This document shows, one piece after another, positions 55,001-64,000 of a stretch of DNA of 64,000 nt. How positions within the stretch are numbered: the stretch's first letter is position 1; each line of letters starts with the position of its first letter. The notes under the pieces were generated by a model, which saw only the letters and a program-made list of their open reading frames with translations, did no database searches and was not told the DNA's origin. Source of the stretch: Lichenostomus cassidix (Eukaryota > Chordata > Aves > Passeriformes > Meliphagidae). The translations under genes and the position numbers were made by a program. The stretch covers positions 372,001 through 436,000 of the forward strand of contig VLJF02000839.1 of assembly GCA_008360975.2 (NCBI GenBank). The letters are read 5' to 3'.

Positions 55001-58000
55001 GGCTGCCGGCAAAGTCGGTGAGTGGGGCGGGAGAGTGGGGTGGGATATGGGGGATCCCAACCTGGAACAGTCCCTGGGAATGTCAGTGAGTGGGGCGGGA
55101 GAGTGGGGTGGGATATGGGGGATCTCAGCCTGGAACAGTCCCTGGGAATGTCAGTGAGTGGGGTGGGATATGGGGTGGGATGTGGGGATCTCAACCTGGA
55201 ACAGCCTCTGGGAGTGTCAGTGAGTGGGGTGGGGATGTGGGGTGGGATATGGGGGATCTCAGCCTGGAACAGTCCCTGGGAGTGTCAGTGAGTGGGGTGG
55301 GATATGGGGTGGGATGTGGGGGATCTCAATCTGGAACAGCCTCTGGGAATGTCAGTGAGTGGGGTGGAGTGTGGGGTGGGATATGGAGGATCTCAGCCTG
55401 GAATAACCCCCGGGAAAGTCAGTGAGTGAGGTGGGAATGTGGATTGGGATATGGGGAATCCCAGCCTGGAACAGCCCCTGGGAGTGTTGGTGAGTGGGGT
55501 GGGAATTCGGGGTGGGAATGTAGGGGATCCCACCCTGGAATAGCCTCTGGGAATGTCAGTGAGTGGGGTGGGATGAGGTGGGATATGGGGTGGGATATGG
55601 GGGATCTCAGCCTGGCATAGTCCCTGATAATGTTGGTGAGTGGGGTGGGAGTGTGGGGTGGGATGGGGTGGGATATGGGGGATCCCACCTCAGAATAGTC
55701 TCTGGGAGTGCTGGTGGGTGGGGTGGGAATGTGGGGAACCCAGGGGATCCCACCCTGGAACAGCCCCTGGGAAAGTCGGTGAGTGGGGTGGGAATGTGGG
55801 GTGGAATGGGGTGGGAATGTAGGGGATCCCAACCTGGAACAGCCCGTGGGAATGTTGGTGAGTGGGGTGGGAGTGTGAGGAATCCAGGGGATCCCAACCT
55901 GGAACAGGCTCTGGGAAAGTCAGTGAGTGGGGTGGGAACGTGGGGTGGGATGGCATAGGATATGGGAGATCTCAACCTGGAATAGCCCGTGGGAAAGTTG
56001 GTGAGTGAGGTGGGAATGTGGGGTGGGATGGGATGGGGTGGGAATGTAGGGGATCCCAACCTGGAACAGCCTGTGGGAACGTTGGCGAGTGGGGTGGAGT
56101 GTGGGGTGGGATACGGGGTGGAATATGGGGATCTCAGCCTGGAATAGGCCCTGGGAATGTTGGTGAGTGGGGTGGGAATTTGGGGTGGGATGGGGTAGGA
56201 TAGGGAGGATCCCAACCAGGACCAGCTCCCGGGAAGGTTGGTGAATGGGGTGGGAATGTGGGGTAGGAATATGGGGATCCCATCCCAGAACAGCCCCCAG
56301 GAAAGTTGCTGAGTGTGGTGGGAGTGTGGGGTGGGATGAGGGGATCTGGGGGGATCTGAGCCCAGAATAGCCCCTGGGAATGTCAGTGAGTGGGGTGGGA
56401 TGGGATGGGATGGGATGGGATGGGGTGGGAGTGTGGGGAATCCAGGGAATCCATGGGGATCCCAACCTGGAATAGCCTCTGGGAAAGCTGGTGAGTGGGG
56501 TGGGAATGTGGGATGGAGTGGGAATGTAGGGGATGCCACCCCAGAACAGCCCCAGGGAATGTTGGTGAGTGGGGTGGGAATCTGGGGTGGGATGGGGTGG
56601 GATATGGGGGATCCCAACCTGGACCAGCTCCTGGGAAAGTTGGTGAATGGGGTGGGAATGTGGGGTGGGAATGTGGGGTGGGATGGGGTGGGAATGTGGG
56701 GATCCCACCCCAGAATAGCCCCTGGGAATGTGGAGGATCCAGGCGATCCCACTCTGGAACAGTCCCTGGGAAGGTTGGTGAGTGGGGTGGGAGTGTGGGG
56801 GATCCAGGGGATCCCAGGGGATTCCCACCCCATTCCCTTCCTTCAGGCTCCCAGGATCCCCATTTGGGATCAGCATCTCCAAGACAAGACCCACCTGGGC
56901 TCCCTGGTGTCACCCCATTCCCAATCCCATTTGCAATCATCCCCCCCATTTGGGATCGGGTTCCCCCAGCCAACACCCCAGCAGGACACCCCACAATTCC
57001 CATTATCCCCCACAATTCCCATTATCCCCTATAATTCCCAACCCCACAGGCAGCGACTCAGCCTCGCAGCAGGAATTCACCTCCTGCCTCAAGGAGACCC
57101 TGAGCGGGCTGGCCAAGAACGCCAACGACCTCCAGGTATTGCCACCCCTTCCCGGGATCCCGGGGGGCTCTGCCGGCATTCCGGGGGTCCCGAGGGGCTC
57201 ACGGGGTCCCGGGGGGCTCACGGGGTCCCGGGGGTCCCACAGAACTCCCCGGGCTCGGAGGAGGAGCTGGCCAAGGCGCTGGAGGGGCTGGGGCTGGAGG
57301 AGGGCAGCGGGGACGGCGTCCTGCCGGTCATGCGCAGCATCATGGAGTCCCTGCTGTCCAAGGACGTGCTGTACCCCTCCCTCAAGGAGATCACCGAGAA
57401 GGTGGGACCCCAAAAACCGGGAAGGGACCCCAAAACACGGGAGGGGACCCAAAAAATGTGGAGGGATCCCCAAAATCATGGGTGGGTTCCTGAAATTCTG
57501 GGGGAGGCCCTTGGGGTTATGGGAAACTCGGACAGTCCCTGCTGTCCAAGGATGAGCTCTACCCCTCCCTCAAGTAGATCACCGAGAAGGTGGGACCCCA
57601 AAAACCGGGAGGGTTACCCCAAAATCCCAGGGAGGTCCCTGAAAGAGGGGGAGGAAAAAAAAACCCCTAAAATCTCTAAAAACCAGGGGGGTTCATAGGG
57701 GCACCATGGAGTCTCTGCTGTGCAAGGATGAGCTCTGCCCCTCCCTCAGGGAGATCACCAAGAAGGTGGGGATTGGGGGACCCCAAAAAACTGGGAGGGG
57801 ACCCCAAAAAACCGGGAGGGGACCCCAAAATCCTGGGAAGGTTCCCTGGGGTGCGGGAAGTATGGAGGGGTTATGGGAAATCAATCAGTCCCTGCTGTCC
57901 AAGGATGAGCTCTGCCCCTCCCTCAAGGAGATCACTGAGAAGGTGGGGACTGGGGGACCCCAAAAAACCGGGAGGGGACCCCAAAAACCTGGGAGGGTCC

Positions 58001-60757
58001 CTGAAAAGGGGGGAGGCTCCCTAAAAACCAGGGGAGTTCATGGGGGCACCATGGAGTCCCTGCTGTGCAAGGATGAGCTCTGCCCCTCAAGGAGATCACT
58101 GAGAAGGGGGGACCCCAAAAAAAGGGAGGGGACCCCAAAAACTGGGAGGGCACCAAAAAAAATGTGGAGGGATCCCCAAAATCATGGGTGGGTTACTGAA
58201 ATTCTGGGGGAGTCCCTTGGGCTATGGGAACCTTGGGAAACTTGGACAGTCCCTGCTGTCCAAGTACGTGCTCTACCCCTCCCTCAAGGAGATCACTGAG
58301 AAGGTAAGACCCCAAAAAACTGGGAGGGGACCCAAAAAAATGGGGAAAGGTCCCCTAAATCGTGGGGGTTGTCCCTCGGGTTATGGGAAACTTGGGAAAC
58401 TCAGAGAGTCCCTGCTGTTCAAGGATGAGCTTTGCCCCTCCCTCAAGAAGATCACCGAGAAGGGGAACCCCAAAAAACCAGGAGGGGACCCCAAAAAATG
58501 GGACAGGGTCCCTCCTGTCCCATCCCTGTCACCCCTAGGTTCCCACTGTCCCTTGAGGGAGCTCTGGGACATTTCCCCCTTTTCTCCGGGGTGTCCCCAC
58601 AATCCCGATGCTCCATCGGGAATCCCATGGGGGAATCCCACAGTGACCCCACTGTCCCTTCAATGTCCCCACAATGTCCCCACACTGTCCCCAGTACCCC
58701 GAGTGGCTGCAGCAGCACGGCGGCTCGCTGTCCCCGGAGCAGCGGGATCGGTTTGGGTGCAGCAGGCGCTGATGGGGCTGGGATTTGGGGTTCCCATGAT
58801 GACCCCACACTGTCCCCACACCGTCCCCACATTGGCTGTGGCAGCACGGTGGCTCCCTGTCCCCAGAACAGCAGGGATTTGGGGTTCCCATAGGGGTTCC
58901 CATAGGGGATCTGACAGTGTCCCCACGCTGTCCCCAGTACCCCGAGTGGCTGTGGCAGCATGGCGGCTCGCTGTCCCCAGAACAGCAGGGATTTGGGGTT
59001 CCCATAGAGGATCTGACAGTGACCCCACACTGTCCCCTTGCTGTCCCCAGTACCCCGAGTGGCTGCGGCAGCACAGTGGGTCCCTGTCCCCGGAGCAGCA
59101 GGGATTTGGGGTTCCCACACTGTCCCCACACTGTCCCCAGTACCCCAAGTGGCTTTGGCAGCACGGTGGCTCGCTGTCCCCGGAGCAGCGGGATCGGTTC
59201 TGGGCACAGCAGGGGCTAATGGGGTTGGGATTTGGGGTTTCTATGATGTCCCCATAATGTCCCCAGTACCCCGAGTGGCTGTGGCAGCACGGCGGCTCGC
59301 TGTCCCCAGAACAGCAGGGATTTGGGGTTCCCATAGGGAATCTGACAGTGACCCCACACTGTCCCCTCACTGTCCCCAGTACCCCGAGTGGCTGCGGCAG
59401 CACGGCGGCTCGCTGTCCCCGGAGCAGCGGGATCGGTTCCGCGCCCAGCAGGCGCTGATGCTGCGGATCTGCTCGGAGCTGGAGCGGGAGCAGCCCGAGG
59501 AGCCCGAGGGACAGCGCCGCGAGCGCTTCGAGACCCTGCTGGACCTCATGCAGCAGGTATGGGGCGGACGGGGCGACCCCAAAAGCCCCCGAGCCCGCCT
59601 GACCCCGCTCCTTGTCCCCTGTGTCCCCTCCCTGTCCCCTCCGTGTCCCCTCTGTGTCCCCTCTGTCCCCTCGCAGCTGCAGGACCTGGGCCACCCTCCC
59701 AAGGAGCTGGCAGGGGACACGGTGAGTGTTTGGGGACACACCCTAAATATTGGGGTGATCCCAGGGATTTGAGGTGACCCCAAAGATTGGGGATAACTCT
59801 ACAGAATTGGGGTGACCCCATAGATTTGGGGTGACCCCAGAGAATTGAGCTAACTCTATAGGATTGGGGTGATCCCGTAGATTTGGGGTGGCCCTCTTAG
59901 GGGTGACCCCAAAGGATTTGGGGTGATCCCATGGAATTGGGGTAACTCCATAGGATTGGGGTGACCCCATGGGTTTGGGGTGACCCCAAAGATTTGGGGT
60001 AATCCTGTAGATTTGGGGTGACCCTCTGGGTTTGGGGTGACTCTGTATAACTGGGGGGATTGCGTGGATTTGGGGTGGTCCCATGGATTTGGGGTGACCC
60101 CCAAAATCTGGGGTGATCCCAAAAGATTTGGGGTGACCCTATAGAACTGGGGTGACACCAAAGATTTGGGGTAATCTTGTAGATTTGGGGTGACCCTATA
60201 GGATTGGGGTGATCCCACAGATTTGGGGTGACCCTATAAAATTGGGGGGACTGCATGGATTTGGGGTGACCCCATAGAATTGTGGTGACCCCATAGAATA
60301 CAATTGGGATGATCCTATAGAATTGGGATGACCCTATAGAATTGGGGTGACCCCACAGCTTTGGGGTGAACCTATAGAATTGGGGGGACTGCATGGATTT
60401 GGGGTGACCCCACAGAATACAATTGGGATGACCCCACGAAATTGGGGTAATGTAGATTTGGGGTGATCCCACAGAGTTAGGGGTGACCCTATAGGAGCAG
60501 GGTGACCCCACAGATCTGGGGTGACCCTATAGAATTGGGGTGACCCCATAGAACTGGGGGGACTGTATGGATTTGGGGTGACCCCAAAGATTTGGGGTAA
60601 TCCTGTAGATTTGGGGTGACCCTATAGGGTTGTGATGACCCTATAGAACTGGGGTGACCCCACAGCTTTGGGGTGACCCTCCTGCCCCCCGCAGCCCCCC
60701 GGATTCAACCTGGAGCTGCCCGGGGGGGTGAGTGGGGAGCAGTGCCGCCTCATGTAG
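51945..60757 (+). CDS. PEX19: peroxisomal biogenesis factor 19, 286 aa, eight exons
   Basis: Exons: 51945-52011, 54687-54784, 54852-55017, 57050-57135, 57243-57401, 59380-59556, 59677-59721, 60695-60757; 861 nt in one frame (human protein 299 aa). PEX19 is the cytosolic chaperone and import receptor for peroxisomal membrane proteins and docks on PEX3. The N-terminal PEX3-binding helix is present (ELEELLDSALDDFDR), followed by a Ser/Pro-rich linker. The core shows QEFTSCLKETLSGLAKNAND, LLSKDVLYPSLKEITEKYP and LQDLGHPPKELAGD, nearly as in human. The protein ends CRLM, a CaaX farnesylation box (human CLIM). The stretch before it is shorter than in human. Introns 3, 5 and 6-7 are minisatellites; the arrays in introns 3 and 5 are made of exon-boundary copies, so the true exons were chosen by phase and conservation. 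Confidence 0.95.
52030..53030. repeat. GGGGTTATTGGGGTCTGAGGG minisatellite in PEX19 intron 1
   Basis: Irregular units of about 30-70 bp with GAACCGGGGGACTGAGG and GGTTATTGGGGTCTG. Confidence 0.85.
53040..54580. repeat. about 65-bp GGGGTGCAGTTATTGG minisatellite in PEX19 intron 1
   Basis: Degenerate at the left end (from 53040) and increasingly regular from about 53660. There, TTTTGGGGTGCAGTTATGG, CTGGTGGTGGTTATTGGGG and TGCAGTTATTTGGGTTCA form a unit of about 61 bp repeated some 13 times. Long open frames in all three frames are artefacts. Confidence 0.92.
55018..56800 (+). repeat. minisatellite of PEX19 exon 3 donor copies in intron 3
   Basis: About 23 units of 64-100 bp. Each contains a copy of the exon 3 end and donor (real: GGCAAAGTCG|GTGAGTGG; copies such as GGAAAGTCGGTGAGTGG, GGAATGTCAGTGAGTGG and GGAAAGTTGGTGAGTGG), then GGTGGGAATGTGGGGTGGGAT and GGATCCCAACCTGGAACAGC. 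A few donors are mutated (GTGGGT, GCGAGT, GTGAAT). From 56830 to 57049 the intron is AT-richer with short CACAATTCCCATTATCCC units. Confidence 0.92.
57402..58480 (+). repeat. array of PEX19 exon 5 end copies in intron 5
   Basis: Six copies of the last ~58 nt of exon 5 plus donor (CTGCTGTCCAAGGANNNGCT ... GAGATCACCGAGAAGG) end near 57592, 57765, 57942, 58105, 58303 and 58463; the true exon ends at 57401. Copies encode variants such as LLCKDELCPSL; the first has an in-frame TAG. The spacer is GGGACCCCAAAAAACCGGGAG repeated. Confidence 0.92.
58690..59379 (+). repeat. array of PEX19 exon 6 start copies with acceptor in intron 5
   Basis: Six copies of the exon 6 start (TGTCCCCAG|TACCCCGAGTGG then GGCTCGCTGTCCCCGGAGCA) lie at about 58693, 58835, 58938, 59050, 59141 and 59265; the true exon begins at 59380. 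The first copy extends through GATCGGTTT but then ends in a stop. Spacers contain GGGATTTGGGGTTCCCATAG and GTGACCCCACACTGTCCCC. Confidence 0.92.
59740..60690. repeat. GATTTGGGGTGACCCTATAG minisatellite in PEX19 intron 7
   Basis: About 40 units of 22-24 bp: GATTTGGGGTGACCCCAAA, GAATTGGGGTGACCCTATA and similar. It reaches the acceptor of exon 8. Confidence 0.9.
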
Positions 60758-60937
60758 GTCCTTTGGGATCTGAGCCCGACTCGTGCGACCCTAAATAACC
60801 CCAGAGAGGCTGAGCAGGATGAAGAGGAGCCGTGGGGGGTTGGGACATCCCCTCCCCCAGTTTGTGGGGTTTTTGGGGTGAGGGGCGCAGGGACACCCCG
60901 TTTGGGGAGGTGTCCCCCCCTCGCCCCCGGTGTCCCC

Positions 60938-60943
60938 AATAAA
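60938..60943 (+). terminator. PEX19: polyadenylation signal of PEX19
   Basis: AATAAA 180 bases after the PEX19 stop codon, followed by GTTGGTGACGGGAGTGCTGTG. Confidence 0.7.
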
Positions 60944-60984
60944 GAGTTGGTGACGGGAGTGCTGTGCCTGGGATGGGGACAGGG

Positions 60985-63420
60985 ATGGGGTGACCCTATA
61001 GGACACGGAGACAAAGAGACCCTACAGGGATGGGGTGACCCTATAGGGACAGGGTGACCCTACAGTGACACTGGGGTGACCCTATAATGACATGGGGACA
61101 AAGAGATCCTGCAGGGACAGGGGGGCCCTATAATGACATTGAGGGGCACTGGGGACCCTACAGAAACAGGGGAGACCCTATAGGGATGGGGTGACCCTAT
61201 AATGACATGGGGACAAAGGGACCCTACAGGGACATTAGGGTGACCCTACAGGGATGGAGTGACCCTACAGGGACATTGGGGGGACAGGGACCCTACAGGG
61301 ACATTGGGGTGACCCTACAGGGATATGGTGACCCTGCAGGGACGTTGGGGTGACCCTATAATGACATGGGGACAAAGAGCCCTTCAGGGATGGAGTGACC
61401 CTATAATGACATAGGAACAAAGAGATCCTACATGGACAGGGGTGACCCTATAATGACATTGAGGGGCACTGGGGACCCTACAGAAACAGGGGAGACCCTA
61501 CAGGGATGGAGTGACCCTACAGGGACATTGGAGGGGACAGGGACCCTACAGTGACACTGGGGTGACCCTACAGTGACACTGGGGTGACCCTACAGTGACA
61601 CTGGGGTGACCCTATAATGACATGGGGACAAAGAGATCCTGCAGGGACAGGGGGGACCCAATAGTGACACTGGGGGGGGACAGGGGGACCCTACAGGGAT
61701 GGAGTGACCCTATAGGGATGAGGTGACCCTGTAATGACACTGGGAGACCCTACAGGGACATTGGGGGGGGCAGAGTGACCCTAAACAGGGGGTGACCCTA
61801 CACTGATATGGGGGGACAGGGTGACCCTACAGAGACAGGGGTGACCCTACAGTGACAATCGGGGGGATAGGGGACCCTAAAGAGACAGGGGGGACAGGGT
61901 GACCCTACAGTGACATTGGGGTGAACAGAGTGACCCTAAACAGGGGTGACCCTACAATAACATGGGGGACAGAAAGTGACCCTACAGTGACAATGGGGGG
62001 ACAAGGAGACCCTACAGAAACATGGCGTGACCCTAGAATGACCCTGGGAGTGGGGGGACAGAGTGACCCTACACAGGGGGTGACCCTACAATAACATGGG
62101 GGGACAACAGTGACCCTACAGTAACACTGGGGACACAGAGCGACCCTACAATGACACTGTGGGGGACATAGAATGGCCCTAAACAGGAGTGACCCTATAA
62201 CAACACTGGGGGACACAGAGCGACCCTACAATAACACTGTGGGGGATATAAAATGACACTGTGGGGGACAACAGTGACCCTAACCAGGGGTGACCCTACA
62301 GTAACATTGGGGGAAAACAGTGACCCTACACACAGTGACCATACACACAGTGACCCTACAATAACACAGGGGCACACACAGTGACCCTACAATAACACTG
62401 TGGAGGACATAAAATGACCCTAAATAGCAGTGACCCTACAATAACACATCGGGACCCAAAGCGACCCTACAATAACACTGTGGGGGACATAAAGTGACCC
62501 TACACACAGTGACCCTACAATAACACTGTAGGGGACATAAAATGACCCAAACCAGCAGTGACCCTTTAATAACACGGATGAACCCAAAGCGACCCTACAA
62601 TAACACGGGGGGGGGACATAAAGTGACCCTAAACAGGGGTGACCCTACAATAACACAGGGGACATAGAGCAACCCCAGAATAATACTGTGAGGGACAGAG
62701 AGTGACCCTAAACAGGAGTGACCCTACGGTAACACAAGGACACAGAGTGACCCTACAATAACACTGTGGGGCACATAAAGTGACCCTAAAGAGCAGTGAC
62801 CCTACAATAACACAGGGACAAAAAGCGACCCTACAATAACATTAGGGAACACAGAGTGACCCTAAACAGGGGTGACCCTACAATAACAGTGGGGACACAG
62901 AGTGACCCTACAATGACACTGTGGGGCACAGAAAGTGACCCTAAACACGAGTGACCCTACAATAACATTGGGGCACATAAAATGACCCAAACCAGCAGTG
63001 ACCCTACAATAACACGGATGAACCCAAACCGACCCTACAATAACACTGGGTGACACAGAGTGACCCTAAATAGGAGCGACCCTACAATAACATTAGGGAT
63101 CACAGAGTGACCCTAAACAGGAGTGACCCTACAATAACACAGGGACACAGGGTGACCCTACACAGGGGTAACCCTACAAAAACACAGGGGCACATAAAAT
63201 GACCCAAACCAGCAGTGACCCTTTGCTAACACGGATGAACCCAAAGCGACCCTACAATAACATTGGGGGGGACACAGAGTGACCCTAAACACGAGTGACC
63301 CTACAATAACACAGGGGGACAACAGTGACCCTACAATAACATTGGGGCACATAAAATGACCCAAACCAGCAGCGACCCTACAATAACACGGATGAACCCG
63401 AAGCGACCCTACAATAACAC
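60985..63420. repeat. GTGACCCTACAATAACAC minisatellite downstream of PEX19
   Basis: About 2.4 kb. The left half has GGGGTGACCCTACAGGGACA units. The right half has longer units (about 45-60 bp), AGTGACCCTAAACAGGGGTGACCCTACAATAACACNGGGGGAC. Blocks of about 170 bp recur near the right end (for example 62970-63040, 63190-63260 and 63345-63415). No gene is seen in it. Confidence 0.92.
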
Positions 63421-63790
63421 CGGGGGGGGAGGGGCACCGTTCCCATGGCAACGCCGCTCCGCCGGGGGGCGCTCCCGCTCCCGCCGCCGTCAAGCGCCTC
63501 CCGCGGTGCCGCAAAAGCGCCGCGCTGTGCCGTGCGGCGCGGCGGCGGGGGCGGCGCGTTAAGATGGCGGCGGCGGGGCCCGGTCCCGGGGCGGGCAATG
63601 CAGCGGCCGGGGGAGGCCGCGGCGGGCAGCGCTGAGCCCCGCCGCACCGCCCGGCACCGCCCGGGACCCGCCGGCACACTCCGGGACGCTCGGGTCGGTG
63701 CGCGGCCTGCGCTGTTCCCCCCGCTCCGCTCCGGCCGCGGCTCGGGCCTTGGCCAGCCCCGGGGCGGGGCGGGATGGGAACCGGGGGGAG
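63421..63790 (+). promoter_or_regulatory. CpG-island promoter of the next plus-strand gene
   Basis: Very dense CpG, with GTTCCCATGGCAAC (63439-63452, an imperfect X-box with a good right half-site) and AAGATGGCGGC (63561-63571, a YY1 site like that of PEX19). In human, DCAF8 lies directly downstream of PEX19 on the same strand and begins with noncoding exons, so this may be the DCAF8 promoter; nothing here proves it. Confidence 0.5.
63564..63635 (+). other. short 23-codon open frame in the CpG promoter, possible upstream ORF
   Basis: Starts at the ATG inside the YY1 site, reads MAAAGPGPGAGNAAAGGG and stops at 63633-63635. The Gly/Ala-only composition suggests a uORF or chance frame, not a protein. 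From 63790 to the window end there is G-rich intronic-looking sequence with no gene recognised. Confidence 0.3.
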
Positions 63791-64000
63791 TTTGGGGGGA
63801 GTTTGGGGGATCGGAGCTTTTGGGGGGCGCTAGGGGGGTTGGGCTGTGACCCTTTTGGGGTGTCCCCATCGTCCCCTGAGCATTTGGGGTGTCCCGGTCG
63901 TCCCTGGGGGTCCTGAGGCTGTGGGGGGATTTTGGGGGTCCCTGGGGGTCCCTGAGCCTTGAGGGGATCCCTGAGCCTTTGGAGGGTTTTTGGGGGTCTC

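Noticed and set aside
61000..63420. CRISPR-like array of regularly spaced repeats
   Set aside because: The repeats are a degenerate eukaryotic minisatellite without unique spacers, and the window is vertebrate.

Overview
This window looks like a GC-rich, gene-dense and minisatellite-rich segment of a bird genome, probably a microchromosome. The genes are vertebrate and spliced with GT-AG introns. Introns are short but packed with G- or C-rich tandem repeats, there is a small LTR-retroelement relic, and CpG-rich promoters abut the genes. Assignment to a bird, perhaps a songbird, is inference from this style; no species-specific sequence was recognised.

Layout. (1) 1-451: 3' end of an unidentified plus-strand gene with its polyadenylation signal. 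(2) 1009-4998, minus strand: CFAP126 (Flattop), five coding exons, with an RFX X-box immediately before the start codon. (3) 5563-18795, minus strand: VSIG8, seven coding exons spread over 12.6 kb because every intron is filled with minisatellites, including 1.5 kb of degenerate telomere-like repeat. (4) 18.8-28.3 kb: intergenic, mostly tandem repeats with a few single-copy islands and one CpG island. (5) 28.3-49.6 kb, plus strand: a tandem array of four Fc receptor-like (FCRL) units. Unit A is a pseudogene (frameshift, solo-LTR insertion, loss of tail exons). Unit B has five Ig domains. Units C and D have a duplicated D1-D2 pair. Only D keeps two intact ITIM tyrosines. (6) 49.6-51.9 kb: tandem repeats. 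(7) 51945-60943, plus strand: PEX19, eight coding exons ending in a CaaX box. (8) 61.0-63.4 kb: a repeat array. (9) 63.4-63.8 kb: a CpG-island promoter of the next gene, possibly DCAF8 from human gene order.

The genes are not one pathway: a ciliary protein, an Ig-superfamily membrane protein, an immune-receptor family and a peroxisome biogenesis factor. In human, all have relatives on 1q21-q23, so the window is a rearranged version of that neighbourhood.

Most unusual observation: in three unrelated genes (CFAP126, VSIG8, PEX19), at least eight exon-intron boundaries have been copied into the adjoining intron as tandem arrays. Each unit carries the last or first part of the real exon together with its splice donor or acceptor. 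PEX19 exon 3 has about two dozen donor copies, CFAP126 exon 4 has nine, and PEX19 exons 5 and 6 have about six each. The genuine exons were identified by phase: every exon set listed for CFAP126, VSIG8, PEX19 and FCRL unit B joins to a complete open frame.
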